NCBI RefSeq assembly: GCF_027627455.1
Contig: NZ_CP115483.1
Location: 4,960,001 to 5,024,000 of the forward strand
DNA from: Sphingobacterium sp. SYP-B4668
Lineage (GTDB): Bacteria; Bacteroidota; Bacteroidia; Sphingobacteriales; Sphingobacteriaceae
Length of the DNA stretch: 64,000 bases
Reading direction: 5' to 3'
This document shows positions 25,854 through 34,627 of this stretch, piece by piece. The notes beneath the pieces are model-generated. The model was not told the origin of the DNA. It ran no database searches and saw only the letters and a list, made by a program, of their open reading frames with translations. Numbering within the stretch: position 1 is the first letter of the stretch; each line of letters starts with the position of its first letter. The translations under genes were made by a program, and so were the position numbers.

Positions 25854-27170
25854 ATGAAACGAAATAAGCTTTATATAGGATTAGCTTTGCTTCTACTAGG
25901 TGTAGCATCCTGCAAACCTGAAATCAATGATTTTACTCCATCATCTGGAGGGAAAGCTGATTTCAGCAAATACATCGCCGTTGGCAATTCGCTTACTTCT
26001 GGCTTTGCTGATGGGGGACTTTATCGCGAAGGGCAACAAGTTGCCTTTACCAACCTAATGGCTGAGCAATTTAAGCAAGTAGGTGGTGGCGAATTTAAAT
26101 CCCCTCTTTTCCCAGAAGACAAAGCAAATGGAACGGGCTATCTTCGCTTAAAAGCCTTGGTAAATGGGCAACCTGTTATTGAGCAGGTAACGGAGAATAC
26201 CGCGTATCGCGCACCTGGTTTATTGGTCAAGTATCTGGATCCTATTCAAAATCTAGGGGTCCCAGGCATGCGTATCGACCTTGGACTTGCTCCTGCCTTC
26301 GGTGCTGCCAATATGCACTTCGAACGTCTATTACCAGATGACCAAGTAGGCAAAAAAAGTTATTTGGACTATGTGAAAGAGCATGAAAGTACTTTTTTCA
26401 GTTTTTGGCTGGGTAATAATGACGTGTTGGGTTACGCGACCAAAGGGGCTGTGTACAATCCGGCCGATCCAAAAGATCGGATTAACATGTTGACAGACGT
26501 ACCTACATTCACTTATGGCTACAACCAGTTTATAGAAGCATTGACAGCAAAGGGTGCCAAAGGTGTGGTGGCAACAATACCTGACGTAACTGCTATCCCT
26601 TATTTCACGACGGTAACCCGAGTGGCTTTATTAGCGGGGGCAAATGCCGCAGCTAAAGCTGCAAATCCCAATGCTCCTGAAATTACAGACATTTACATCC
26701 GGACAAAAACAACCGCAAGGGCTGCAACGGACAAAGACTATTTTGTGCTACCTTTTTCTTCAGCCGGACTTTTGGGCAAGCCCAATGACCTAGGTATACC
26801 CTATGGACTGCACCCTGGAAATCCTGTAGAGGATGTTTACGTCTTGGACGAGGCCGAAGCCAAACAAGTGGTAGACCGTGTCAACGAATTTAATGCTGTA
26901 ATCAAATCCATCGCCTCAGCTAAAGGGTTGGCTATAGCAGATGTCAACGCATTCTTTACCTCAGTGAAGACCGGTATCAGTATCAATGGACTAGCAGTGA
27001 GTAATAAGTTTATCACTGGTAACGCCTTTTCTTTGGATGGAATACACCTCACCCCTATTGGCTATGGAATCGTCGCTAATGTTTTTATTGATGCCATCAA
27101 TAAAACATATGGCTCTACAATACCGAAAGTAGATGTCTCGCAATATAGAGGAGTGAAAATGCCTAATTAG
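25854..27170 (+). CDS. SGNH/GDSL hydrolase lipoprotein
   Basis: Envelope esterase or lipase, 438 aa. Lipoprotein signal with lipobox LLGVASC (Cys20). SGNH blocks are visible: block I AVGNSLTSGF with the nucleophile Ser (an Asn replaces the Asp of GDSL), a block III-like FWLGNNDVLG, and block V DGIHLTPIGYG with the Asp and His of the triad. Inserts around 120-300 are not resolved. Its position directly behind a FadL-type porin suggests it releases fatty acids or other acyl groups from an external lipid for import. A strong hairpin follows the stop. Confidence 0.88.
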   Translation: MKRNKLYIGLALLLLGVASCKPEINDFTPSSGGKADFSKYIAVGNSLTSGFADGGLYREGQQVAFTNLMAEQFKQVGGGEFKSPLFPEDKANGTGYLRLKALVNGQPVIEQVTENTAYRAPGLLVKYLDPIQNLGVPGMRIDLGLAPAFGAANMHFERLLPDDQVGKKSYLDYVKEHESTFFSFWLGNNDVLGYATKGAVYNPADPKDRINMLTDVPTFTYGYNQFIEALTAKGAKGVVATIPDVTAIPYFTTVTRVALLAGANAAAKAANPNAPEITDIYIRTKTTARAATDKDYFVLPFSSAGLLGKPNDLGIPYGLHPGNPVEDVYVLDEAEAKQVVDRVNEFNAVIKSIASAKGLAIADVNAFFTSVKTGISINGLAVSNKFITGNAFSLDGIHLTPIGYGIVANVFIDAINKTYGSTIPKVDVSQYRGVKMPN

Positions 27171-27180
27171 GCGACAATAT

Positions 27181-27231
27181 ATGGCTACGAAAAGGGCGGT
27201 TTCAAATTGAAATCGTCCTTTTTGTAGCCAT
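27181..27231 (+). terminator. Terminator of the FadL-SGNH operon
   Basis: A stem of about 23 bp from ATGGCTACGAAAAGG to CCTTTTTGTAGCCAT, around a small AT loop. Three positions pair as G-U in the plus-strand RNA but would be C-A mismatches in the minus-strand RNA, so the element is built for plus-strand transcription. It lies 10 bases past the stop. Confidence 0.8.
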
Positions 27232-27359
27232 ACCAGTAAGAAAAAATGGAATCTTTGACAGATTACATACCTCTGGAATTGCTTTTAAAACGCAAATTCC
27301 CTAAATTGCACTTCAAGACAGTCACTCTTTGATTGTCTTTACAATAAGGAGAAAAAGAA

Positions 27360-27776
27360 ATGAAAGTATCACTAAATCGTATAAATCAAGCGGTTCATTT
27401 TGAAGCAAACAGTGAGTTATCGAACGTAAAAGTGCATATCGATGGATCGAAAGAGATAGGTGGAGAAGGCAAAGGGGTTAGACCGATGGAGTTGGTGTTG
27501 ATGGCACTGGGTTCCTGCAGTGTATTTGACTTGGTTAGTATCTTGAATAAACAACGTCAGGAGATTGCAGACATTCACGTAGATGTGGAAGGCAAGCGTC
27601 GAGAAGAGATTCCGAACATCTTTACCGATATTCACATCAGCTTCACGTTGAAAGGGCAGATTGATGAAATTAAAGCACAAAAAGCAGCAGAATTAGCTGT
27701 CAAAAAATATTGCTCGGTACATGACATGTTAGCGGCAGGGGGTGTCAACATCACCTATAGCCTTAAGATAAATTAG
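27360..27776 (+). CDS. OsmC family peroxiredoxin-like protein
   Basis: Cytoplasmic OsmC/Ohr-fold protein, 138 aa. The two conserved cysteines are Cys53 (MALGSCSVFDLV) and Cys118 (VKKYCSVHDML), which act as a thiol pair in reduction of organic hydroperoxides. The short N-terminus and lack of the Ohr-specific motif place it with the YhfA/OsmC-like branch, whose substrate is not settled. It has one of the few clear Shine-Dalgarno sequences here (AAGGAG at 27346-27351, 8 bases before the ATG), which suggests efficient translation. A terminator follows at once. Confidence 0.9.
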   Translation: MKVSLNRINQAVHFEANSELSNVKVHIDGSKEIGGEGKGVRPMELVLMALGSCSVFDLVSILNKQRQEIADIHVDVEGKRREEIPNIFTDIHISFTLKGQIDEIKAQKAAELAVKKYCSVHDMLAAGGVNITYSLKIN

Positions 27777-27780
27777 TCAC

Positions 27781-27815
27781 AAAAGACTCGAAAACCTTTG
27801 GTTTTCGAGTCTTTT
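27781..27815. terminator. Bidirectional terminator between osmC-like and the membrane protein gene
   Basis: AAAAGACTCGAAAACC and its exact complement around a TTT loop: 16-bp stem between convergent genes, with A/T closing runs. Confidence 0.88.
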
Positions 27816-27820
27816 AGTAT

Positions 27821-28861
27821 TTATTCTCTTTTCTTCCAGATACGCTCTGCCCATAGCCCGACAAACCAAAATGAGACGGCAAGGATGAGGAAGAAAATCG
27901 TTCTATTGATATTATCCCATAAATATTCCACAAAGCGAGTGTAAAGGTTCAAAATAAAAAATACAAACCCTATTTCACGCGTGATATTATCTTTTGCCTT
28001 AAGTCCATATAGAATCAACCCGGCTGACACTACCGTCGATAGCAATCCCCAATAGAAAATATGGAATTGACGAACACGAGTCCACTCTTCGAAGTCACTG
28101 TAATTGCCAAAAATAGAAAGGCACCATAGTGCAATCATAGTATACAGTAAGCCTACGATATAGGAAGTGGATTGAAAAGGTTGTAATTTTTTCAGTTTAG
28201 GTTGAGCCAGTAGCGCAAAGAGGGTCACCAACACCCCAAAAATAGTGAATCGTAAGGGATAATTCATACCCCAGAATTTGAAGCCCCAGTCGCTATGATA
28301 AGCTGTTTCGGTAGCAAACCAAACGCCAAGACTGATCAATGTAAATGTCCAAATAAGTTTTGAATCGAGCTTAACAGCCAATACACCGTAAATAATCACC
28401 GAAAGTAGAAAGAGTAATGAAAAGTGCAACTCATTGCGATCCAATACTTGTCCAAGAAAACCGATACTGGTGGCTGTCGAAAAAGCTCCGGCCAACATAA
28501 GCGTCTCATTGCTAAAGGTTTTTTCGGGAAATTTCTCTTTATTCCGAAAGCCTACCACATAGAATACGGCTGCTAGGGCTGCGAAAAAGATAAAGAACAC
28601 GATGTTGGGCGTTTCATAAAACCGCTTGACAAAATTGAGAAAAACGTCGTCTACAAATAGCGATAGCACTGAAAACACCAAAGAAGCGAGTGCTATCCAA
28701 AATGCGTACTTAGCAAGCACCCCCCATTCGAAGCTCTTGACTTCTATAGAATCGCGCAATCTTGAGGCTATCTGCTCATCGATATATCCTTCTTTGCTCC
28801 AATGATCGATAGCGGATTCCAAGGTTTCCTTTTCTTGTTTATTGGTATCTATTTTTTTCAT
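27821..28861 (-). CDS. DUF2157-like polytopic membrane protein
   Basis: Inner-membrane protein of 346 aa with about ten hydrophobic segments (for example YAFWIALASLVFSVLSLFVDD, FFIFFAALAAVFYVVGF, LLFLLSVIIYGVLAV). The cytosolic N-terminus (KETLESAIDHWSKEGYIDEQIASRLRDS) resembles the start of DUF2157 proteins, which have no known function. I chose the ATG at 28861; the longer frame from 28909 adds 16 residues that are not typical. It stands alone between a terminator and the uvrA promoter region. Confidence 0.7.
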   Translation of the reverse strand: MKKIDTNKQEKETLESAIDHWSKEGYIDEQIASRLRDSIEVKSFEWGVLAKYAFWIALASLVFSVLSLFVDDVFLNFVKRFYETPNIVFFIFFAALAAVFYVVGFRNKEKFPEKTFSNETLMLAGAFSTATSIGFLGQVLDRNELHFSLLFLLSVIIYGVLAVKLDSKLIWTFTLISLGVWFATETAYHSDWGFKFWGMNYPLRFTIFGVLVTLFALLAQPKLKKLQPFQSTSYIVGLLYTMIALWCLSIFGNYSDFEEWTRVRQFHIFYWGLLSTVVSAGLILYGLKAKDNITREIGFVFFILNLYTRFVEYLWDNINRTIFFLILAVSFWFVGLWAERIWKKRE

Positions 28862-29029
28862 TAGATTGAATTGTCTATTAATGGCGATGGACACGTCTCC
28901 AAAGTACAAATATTAATCCAAGTTCTCAAAATCCATAATTTGCCAATAGATTCTTGTCGCTCAGCCATGTGGTGGTCAAATTTCACGACATCTTTACTTT
29001 ATGGTCAGTCATAATCTTTTAAAATTCTG

Positions 29030-29037
29030 TAACTTTG
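29030..29037 (+). promoter_or_regulatory. uvrA -7 promoter element
   Basis: TAACTTTG, a full TAnnTTTG match, 45 bases before the chosen uvrA ATG. It overlaps the first codons of the longer reading frame, which supports the internal start. Confidence 0.5.
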
Positions 29038-29038
29038 C

Positions 29039-29066
29039 GCTTTGCCGTTTTCCCAACGGCCAAAGC
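29039..29066 (+). ncRNA. 5' leader hairpin of uvrA mRNA
   Basis: GCTTTGCCGTT, loop TTCCC, then AACGG-C-CAAAGC with one bulged C: an 11-bp stem that begins right after the -7 element and so would sit at the 5' end of the transcript, 16 bases before the ATG. It could protect the message or tune translation; it is a structural element, not a separate RNA gene. Confidence 0.45.
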
Positions 29067-29082
29067 TAACTTTTTAAGTTCA

Positions 29083-31923
29083 ATGAATAAAAATACAACG
29101 CCAGATTTGGGTGAACAAAATGAAGTGGAAGTCTTCGGCGCTCGCGTCCATAATCTTAAAAATATAGATGTCACGTTTCCTCGGAATGAACTTGTGGTCA
29201 TTACTGGGTTGAGTGGCAGTGGCAAGTCCTCTCTAGCATTTGACACGATCTATGCAGAAGGGCAACGTCGTTACATGGAGACATTCAGTGCCTATAGTCG
29301 TCAATTTCTAGGCGGCATGGAACGTCCAGACGTCGATAAGATTTCGGGATTAAGTCCGGTAATATCCATTGAGCAGAAAACGACTAGTAAAAATCCACGC
29401 TCTACTGTTGGAACGATTACAGAGGTTTATGATTTTCTTCGTTTGCTTTTTGCCCGTGCGGGAGAAGCATTTTCATATGTCACTGGAAAACGAATGGAGC
29501 GGATGTCTGAGGACCAAATTGTGGATCGTATCTTAGATGAATTTGACGGAGAAGGAGTGAATGTACTGGCCCCTATCGTGAAGGGACGTAAGGGACATTA
29601 TCGGGAGCTATTTGAACAAATCCGTAAGCAAGGGTATACGAAGGTGAGAGTTGATGGAGAGATTGTAGACCTAGAGCCCAAGATGCAGGTAGATCGCTAC
29701 AAGATCCACGATATCGAGATCGTAATTGATAGACTCACGGTAAAGTCGGCGGACCGCAAGCGATTGTTCACCTCTGTGATGCAAGCAATGAAATCAGCAA
29801 AGGGAATCATCAAAATCAGCAATAAAGAGAACAAGGAACAGTTTTTCAGTAAATACTTAATGGATGCAGAATCGGGTATTTCCTATGATGAGCCGCAACC
29901 CAATACCTTTTCATTCAACTCTCCATACGGGGCCTGTCCAAAATGCGATGGTCTGGGCTATATTTTTGAGATTGATAAAGCTGCAGTGATTCCTGACCGT
30001 AAATTAAGCATCCAAAAGGGTGCGATTGTACCATTAGGTCCGGCCCGTGATTCTTGGAATTTCCAAGTGTTAAAGGCTGTTGCTAAGAAACTTGAGTTTT
30101 CATTGACCTCTCCTATTGAAAAATTAACAGAAGAACAGGTTGATACGTTATTATTTGGTGCAGAGGAACCTATTCCTATTACCGTGGAGTATAGTAGCTA
30201 CAGTGTAAGAGAACATAAAGTGACTTTTCAGGGGATATTCTCTATGTTGGAAGACCAAATGGGGCGCCAGAGTGATGACATCGCCTCATTAGAAGATTTT
30301 CGCACGAAGGTAACTTGCCCCAGTTGCCATGGCGACCGCTTAAAGAAAGAGTCCTTGCATTTCAAGATTGACCAAAAGAATATCAGTGAGTTGTCAGCAA
30401 TGGATATCATTACATTGATGGACTGGTTTAAAGATTTGGAATCTAGATTAGACGAGCGTCAACAAGTTATTGCTACTGAGATATTAAAGGAGATTCGTGC
30501 CCGCCTTGGCTTTTTATTGGATGTGGGCCTCACTTACCTCACGTTGAATAGAACGTCCAAGACACTATCTGGCGGGGAAGCTCAGCGGATACGTTTAGCA
30601 ACTCAAATTGGATCGCAATTGGTGAATGTCCTCTATATATTGGACGAACCCAGTATCGGTTTGCATCAGCGCGACAATGAACGCTTGATCAACTCACTAA
30701 AAAATCTGCGCGATATCGGCAACTCGGTACTGGTTGTGGAGCACGATAAAGATATGATCCTCAATGCGGACCATGTCATTGACATGGGGCCTGCGGCAGG
30801 GTTACATGGTGGAGAAGTGGTTGCAGAGGGCACCCCAAAGGAGATTTTAAAAGCAGATTCGCTAACCGCAGCTTACTTGAATGGTCGTAAAGAAGTGGCA
30901 ATTCCTAAAACACGAAGACCTGGAAATGGGAATACACTAACGCTTAAGGGGGCAACTGGGAATAACCTTAAAAACGTAACTGCAGAATTTCCCTTAGGCA
31001 AGTTGATTTTGGTCACAGGGGTTTCTGGTTCCGGAAAATCGAGCTTGATTACTGGAACACTATACCCTATCTTGAATAAGCATTTTTTCCGAGCTAAAGC
31101 GACACCACTACCCTATAAAAGTGTGGAGGGGCTGGAGCATATTGACAAGATTATCGAAATCGACCAAAGTCCGATCGGGAGAACACCACGATCGAACCCT
31201 TCGACCTATACAGGTGTATTCTCGGATATCCGTACCTTATTTGTGCAACTTCCAGAGGCTAAAATCCGAGGATATAAACCCGGAAGATTTTCGTTCAATG
31301 TGAAGGGCGGAAGGTGTGAAACGTGTCAAGGCGCTGGAATGAAAATCATCGAAATGAACTTTTTACCCGATGTACAGGTTCCTTGTGAAACATGTCATGG
31401 CAAACGTTATAACCGAGAGACACTGGAAGTACGATATAGAGGAAAGTCAATCTCCGATGTATTAGATATGAGTGTGGAAGATGCGGTAACATTTTTTGAA
31501 AACATTCCTTCTATATATCGTAAGATTAAAACACTATATGATGTAGGTCTAGGTTATATTACATTGGGTCAGTCATCGACGACCTTGTCTGGAGGAGAGG
31601 CCCAACGGATTAAACTAGCAACGGAGCTTTCTAAAAAGGATACTGGCAAAACATTCTACATCCTGGATGAACCGACTACCGGTCTCCATTTTGAGGACGT
31701 GAACGTATTGCTCGGTGTCATCAATAGACTGGTAGAGCGAGGCAACTCGGTACTCATCATTGAACATAACCTTGATGTGGTGAAGACAGCAGACTGGGTC
31801 ATCGATATGGGACCTGAAGGGGGTCGTAGCGGGGGGCAACTTTTGTTCGCAGGAACGCCTGAGGACCTTATCAAAGTCAAAGGAAGTGAAACGGCAAGAT
31901 TCTTGAAGTTAGAAATGAAATAG
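29083..31923 (+). CDS. uvrA: Excinuclease ABC subunit A
   Basis: Damage-recognition ATPase of nucleotide excision repair, 946 aa; works with UvrB/UvrC. There are two ABC modules: Walker A GLSGSGKSS (42-50), signature LSGGEAQRIRLA, Walker B ILDEPSIGLHQRD, and the second set GVSGSGKSS, LSGGEAQRIKLA, ILDEPTTGLHFED. The C-terminal zinc finger (CETCQGAG, then CETCHGKR) is intact. The first zinc module keeps only one CxxC pair (Cys285/Cys288 in ACPKCDGLG); the preceding pair is replaced by Asp261 and Ser264 in LMDAESGISY. The start at 29083 was chosen over 29035 because a promoter element overlaps the latter. Confidence 0.96.
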   Translation: MNKNTTPDLGEQNEVEVFGARVHNLKNIDVTFPRNELVVITGLSGSGKSSLAFDTIYAEGQRRYMETFSAYSRQFLGGMERPDVDKISGLSPVISIEQKTTSKNPRSTVGTITEVYDFLRLLFARAGEAFSYVTGKRMERMSEDQIVDRILDEFDGEGVNVLAPIVKGRKGHYRELFEQIRKQGYTKVRVDGEIVDLEPKMQVDRYKIHDIEIVIDRLTVKSADRKRLFTSVMQAMKSAKGIIKISNKENKEQFFSKYLMDAESGISYDEPQPNTFSFNSPYGACPKCDGLGYIFEIDKAAVIPDRKLSIQKGAIVPLGPARDSWNFQVLKAVAKKLEFSLTSPIEKLTEEQVDTLLFGAEEPIPITVEYSSYSVREHKVTFQGIFSMLEDQMGRQSDDIASLEDFRTKVTCPSCHGDRLKKESLHFKIDQKNISELSAMDIITLMDWFKDLESRLDERQQVIATEILKEIRARLGFLLDVGLTYLTLNRTSKTLSGGEAQRIRLATQIGSQLVNVLYILDEPSIGLHQRDNERLINSLKNLRDIGNSVLVVEHDKDMILNADHVIDMGPAAGLHGGEVVAEGTPKEILKADSLTAAYLNGRKEVAIPKTRRPGNGNTLTLKGATGNNLKNVTAEFPLGKLILVTGVSGSGKSSLITGTLYPILNKHFFRAKATPLPYKSVEGLEHIDKIIEIDQSPIGRTPRSNPSTYTGVFSDIRTLFVQLPEAKIRGYKPGRFSFNVKGGRCETCQGAGMKIIEMNFLPDVQVPCETCHGKRYNRETLEVRYRGKSISDVLDMSVEDAVTFFENIPSIYRKIKTLYDVGLGYITLGQSSTTLSGGEAQRIKLATELSKKDTGKTFYILDEPTTGLHFEDVNVLLGVINRLVERGNSVLIIEHNLDVVKTADWVIDMGPEGGRSGGQLLFAGTPEDLIKVKGSETARFLKLEMK

Positions 31924-32030
31924 GTTTGATTCTCCAACTAAGATTGCATGCTGTCTATCGGGCTTTGGGCTTATTTGAAATTTATGTTAACTAAGATTTC
32001 GGTTCTATTTTTTGTAACTTCGCATTGATT

Positions 32031-33908
32031 ATGTCAGATATTATTCAATTGTTGCCAGATGCTGTAGCCAATCAAATTGCTGCAGGAGAAGTGGTGCAAC
32101 GACCTGCTTCTGCTGTAAAGGAACTGATTGAGAATGCAATTGATGCTGGAGCAGATAAAATAAAACTCATCGTCAAAGATGCAGGGAAGTCGTTGATTCA
32201 GGTCATTGACAACGGATGTGGAATGAGTGTCACCGACGCTAGGCTATGCTTTGAAAGGCACGCTACGTCCAAAATTCGAAAAGCGGAAGATCTTTTTGCT
32301 ATTCGTACGATGGGATTTCGTGGAGAGGCTATGGCTTCCATTGCGGCCATAGCACATGTGGAATTGCGGACTAAACGAATTGAAGATGAGCTCGGTACGG
32401 TCATTGAAATAGAGGGCTCAAAAATAACAGATCAACACCCCGAAGCGTTAACGAACGGGACAAGTATATCGATTAAGAATTTATTTTATAACATTCCGGC
32501 AAGACGTAATTTCCTAAAGAGCAATTCGGTTGAAATGCGCCATATTATTGACGAGTTTCAACGAGTTTCGCTGGCACACCCTGAAATCTTTTTCAGTCTA
32601 CATAGTGATAATAATGAGGTGTACCACCTTCCTGCGGAAACCTTGAAACAACGCATTGTGCATTTGTTGGGCAATAACTATAACCAGCGGCTGGTACCTG
32701 TAGAAGAGGATACAAGTATCATCACAGTGAACGGTTTTATCGGAAAACCGGAGTTTGCGAAGAAAACTCGCGGAGAGCAGTTCTTTTTCGTCAATAAAAG
32801 GTTCATTAAGGATCCGTACTTACATCATGCAGTATTGAATGCATATGAGGATATATTACCCGCAGATAGCTATCCATTGTATGTGCTTTTTATCGAGATA
32901 GACCCGTCTAAGATTGATATTAACGTCCATCCGACGAAAACGGAAATTAAGTATGAGGATGACAAAGCCATTTATGCTATCTTAAGGTCTGCCGTAAAAC
33001 GTTCCTTGGGTCGTTATAATATTGCTCCAACCTTGGACTTTAATCAAGAAACCGGTTTTTCGGGAATGATAAGTCCAAAGCCCTTGGACGAAATACAAGT
33101 TCCGACAATCAATTTCAATCCTAACTTCAATCCATTTGAGGCTGGATATAAGGAGACTTCCTCTCAATCTCGCTCAGATAGCTATGCCTCTGGTTTTGAG
33201 AAAAAAACTGCCATTCCTCAAAATTGGGATACATTGTATCAGATTACGGAGCAGGAGTCATCTACTCAATTGCCTCTTTTGCCCGAAGAGGAAGACGATA
33301 CCGCTAGATCTACAACAGCTTCGGCACGCACACAGCCAACAAAGCAATTTTTTCAGCTTCATAATCGGTTTATCGTCTCACAGATTCACTCAGGATTTAT
33401 GATTATCGATCAACAGGCTGCTCACGAGCGGATTTTGTTTGAACAATTTCAAAACCAGTTGGACCTTCATCAAGGGATAAGCCAACAAAGCTTGTTTCCG
33501 CAAACGATAGATTTGAGTCCTGCCGATCATGCACTGATGGAAGATATTCTTCCCGAAATACAGAGTCTAGGATTTCAATTACGTCTTTTTGGAAAAACAA
33601 CGTATATTGTTGACGGAATACCGGCAGACTTAGGGAGTAATGTGAATGAACGTGCAATCATTGAACAATTGTTGGAGGATTTCAAAAACAACAAAGCAGA
33701 GCTCAAGCTCAGTAAAAGGGAAAATCTAGCGCGTAGCCTTGCCAAAAGCGCGGCGATAAAAATAGGCACGCATCTAGACGGTCAAGCTATGGCAGAGCTT
33801 ATAGACAGGCTTTTCGCTTGTGAGTCACCTAGTATCTCCATCTATGGTAAACCCATTATCGTGACCTTTACATTATCTGAATTGCTAGAACGATTCGGCA
33901 AAACTTAA
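32031..33908 (+). CDS. mutL: DNA mismatch repair protein MutL
   Basis: ATPase that links MutS mismatch recognition to downstream steps, 625 aa. The GHKL ATPase motifs are ELIENAIDAGA, IDNGCGM, MGFRGEAMASIA and GTSISIKNLFYNIPARR. The C-terminal dimerisation domain begins near residue 440. The endonuclease motif region reads DQQAAHERILFE, in which the usual His of DQHA is Gln; the later motif is SIYGKPI rather than the GRP form. The chosen ATG at 32031 follows a TAACTTCG element (32015-32022); a TTG two codons upstream is less likely. First gene of a run with two rhomboids and an EEP protein. Confidence 0.95.
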   Translation: MSDIIQLLPDAVANQIAAGEVVQRPASAVKELIENAIDAGADKIKLIVKDAGKSLIQVIDNGCGMSVTDARLCFERHATSKIRKAEDLFAIRTMGFRGEAMASIAAIAHVELRTKRIEDELGTVIEIEGSKITDQHPEALTNGTSISIKNLFYNIPARRNFLKSNSVEMRHIIDEFQRVSLAHPEIFFSLHSDNNEVYHLPAETLKQRIVHLLGNNYNQRLVPVEEDTSIITVNGFIGKPEFAKKTRGEQFFFVNKRFIKDPYLHHAVLNAYEDILPADSYPLYVLFIEIDPSKIDINVHPTKTEIKYEDDKAIYAILRSAVKRSLGRYNIAPTLDFNQETGFSGMISPKPLDEIQVPTINFNPNFNPFEAGYKETSSQSRSDSYASGFEKKTAIPQNWDTLYQITEQESSTQLPLLPEEEDDTARSTTASARTQPTKQFFQLHNRFIVSQIHSGFMIIDQQAAHERILFEQFQNQLDLHQGISQQSLFPQTIDLSPADHALMEDILPEIQSLGFQLRLFGKTTYIVDGIPADLGSNVNERAIIEQLLEDFKNNKAELKLSKRENLARSLAKSAAIKIGTHLDGQAMAELIDRLFACESPSISIYGKPIIVTFTLSELLERFGKT

Positions 33909-33930
33909 TTTAGAAAAAAAAGAATACTAT

Positions 33931-34608
33931 ATGTTTCCAAACTTAACGCCCGTTGTCAAGAATCTGTTGATTATCAACATTATCTTTTTTTTAGGATCCA
34001 GTGTTGTGGGGGCATCCTACGATTATCTTTCAGCCTTCTACCCGGATTCTCCTTATTTCAAAGTTTGGCAAGTGATTACCTACATGTTTATGCATGGTGG
34101 TTTTACGCATATTTTCTTCAACATGTTCTCCTTATTGATGTTTGGTCCAATGATCGAACAAGTATTGGGTGCAAAACGTTTCATCAACTTCTACTTGTTC
34201 ACGGGGTTAGGCGCATTAGTTCTTCAATATGGCGTACAGGCATTTGAATTATACCAAATGGTGGGGACTAGCTTCCCGCTCCGTCAGGGAATTGACCTGG
34301 GATCGTTAACGGGAAGCCAGCTGGGTTTCGTACAAGAAATTAACGGGACACGCCTTGTCGGTGCCTCTGGTGCGATATATGGTATCCTTCTAGCATTTGC
34401 CTATTTATTTCCAAACATTCCGCTTCAATTGATATTTATACCTATCCCGATTAAGGCAAAATACTTTATCGGAGGGCTGATTGCTATAGAAATCTATTCG
34501 AGCTTATCCCAGCCTGGGGACTCTGTAGCACATTTGGCACACGTCGGAGGAGCGCTATTTGGGTACATTTTATTGAAAATGTGGGGTATAAGAAAAGGTT
34601 TATATTAG
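33931..34608 (+). CDS. Rhomboid family intramembrane serine protease
   Basis: Polytopic inner-membrane protease, 225 aa, six helices. Catalytic Ser146 is in LVGASGAIYG and His204 in HLAHVGGALFG; His60 and Asn64 of the oxyanion region are in FTHIFFNMF. All hallmark residues are present, so it should be active. It follows mutL by 22 bases and precedes a second, degenerate rhomboid by 19 bases. Substrates are unknown. Confidence 0.93.
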   Translation: MFPNLTPVVKNLLIINIIFFLGSSVVGASYDYLSAFYPDSPYFKVWQVITYMFMHGGFTHIFFNMFSLLMFGPMIEQVLGAKRFINFYLFTGLGALVLQYGVQAFELYQMVGTSFPLRQGIDLGSLTGSQLGFVQEINGTRLVGASGAIYGILLAFAYLFPNIPLQLIFIPIPIKAKYFIGGLIAIEIYSSLSQPGDSVAHLAHVGGALFGYILLKMWGIRKGLY

Positions 34609-34627
34609 TAACTTTAGCTAAGTTTGA

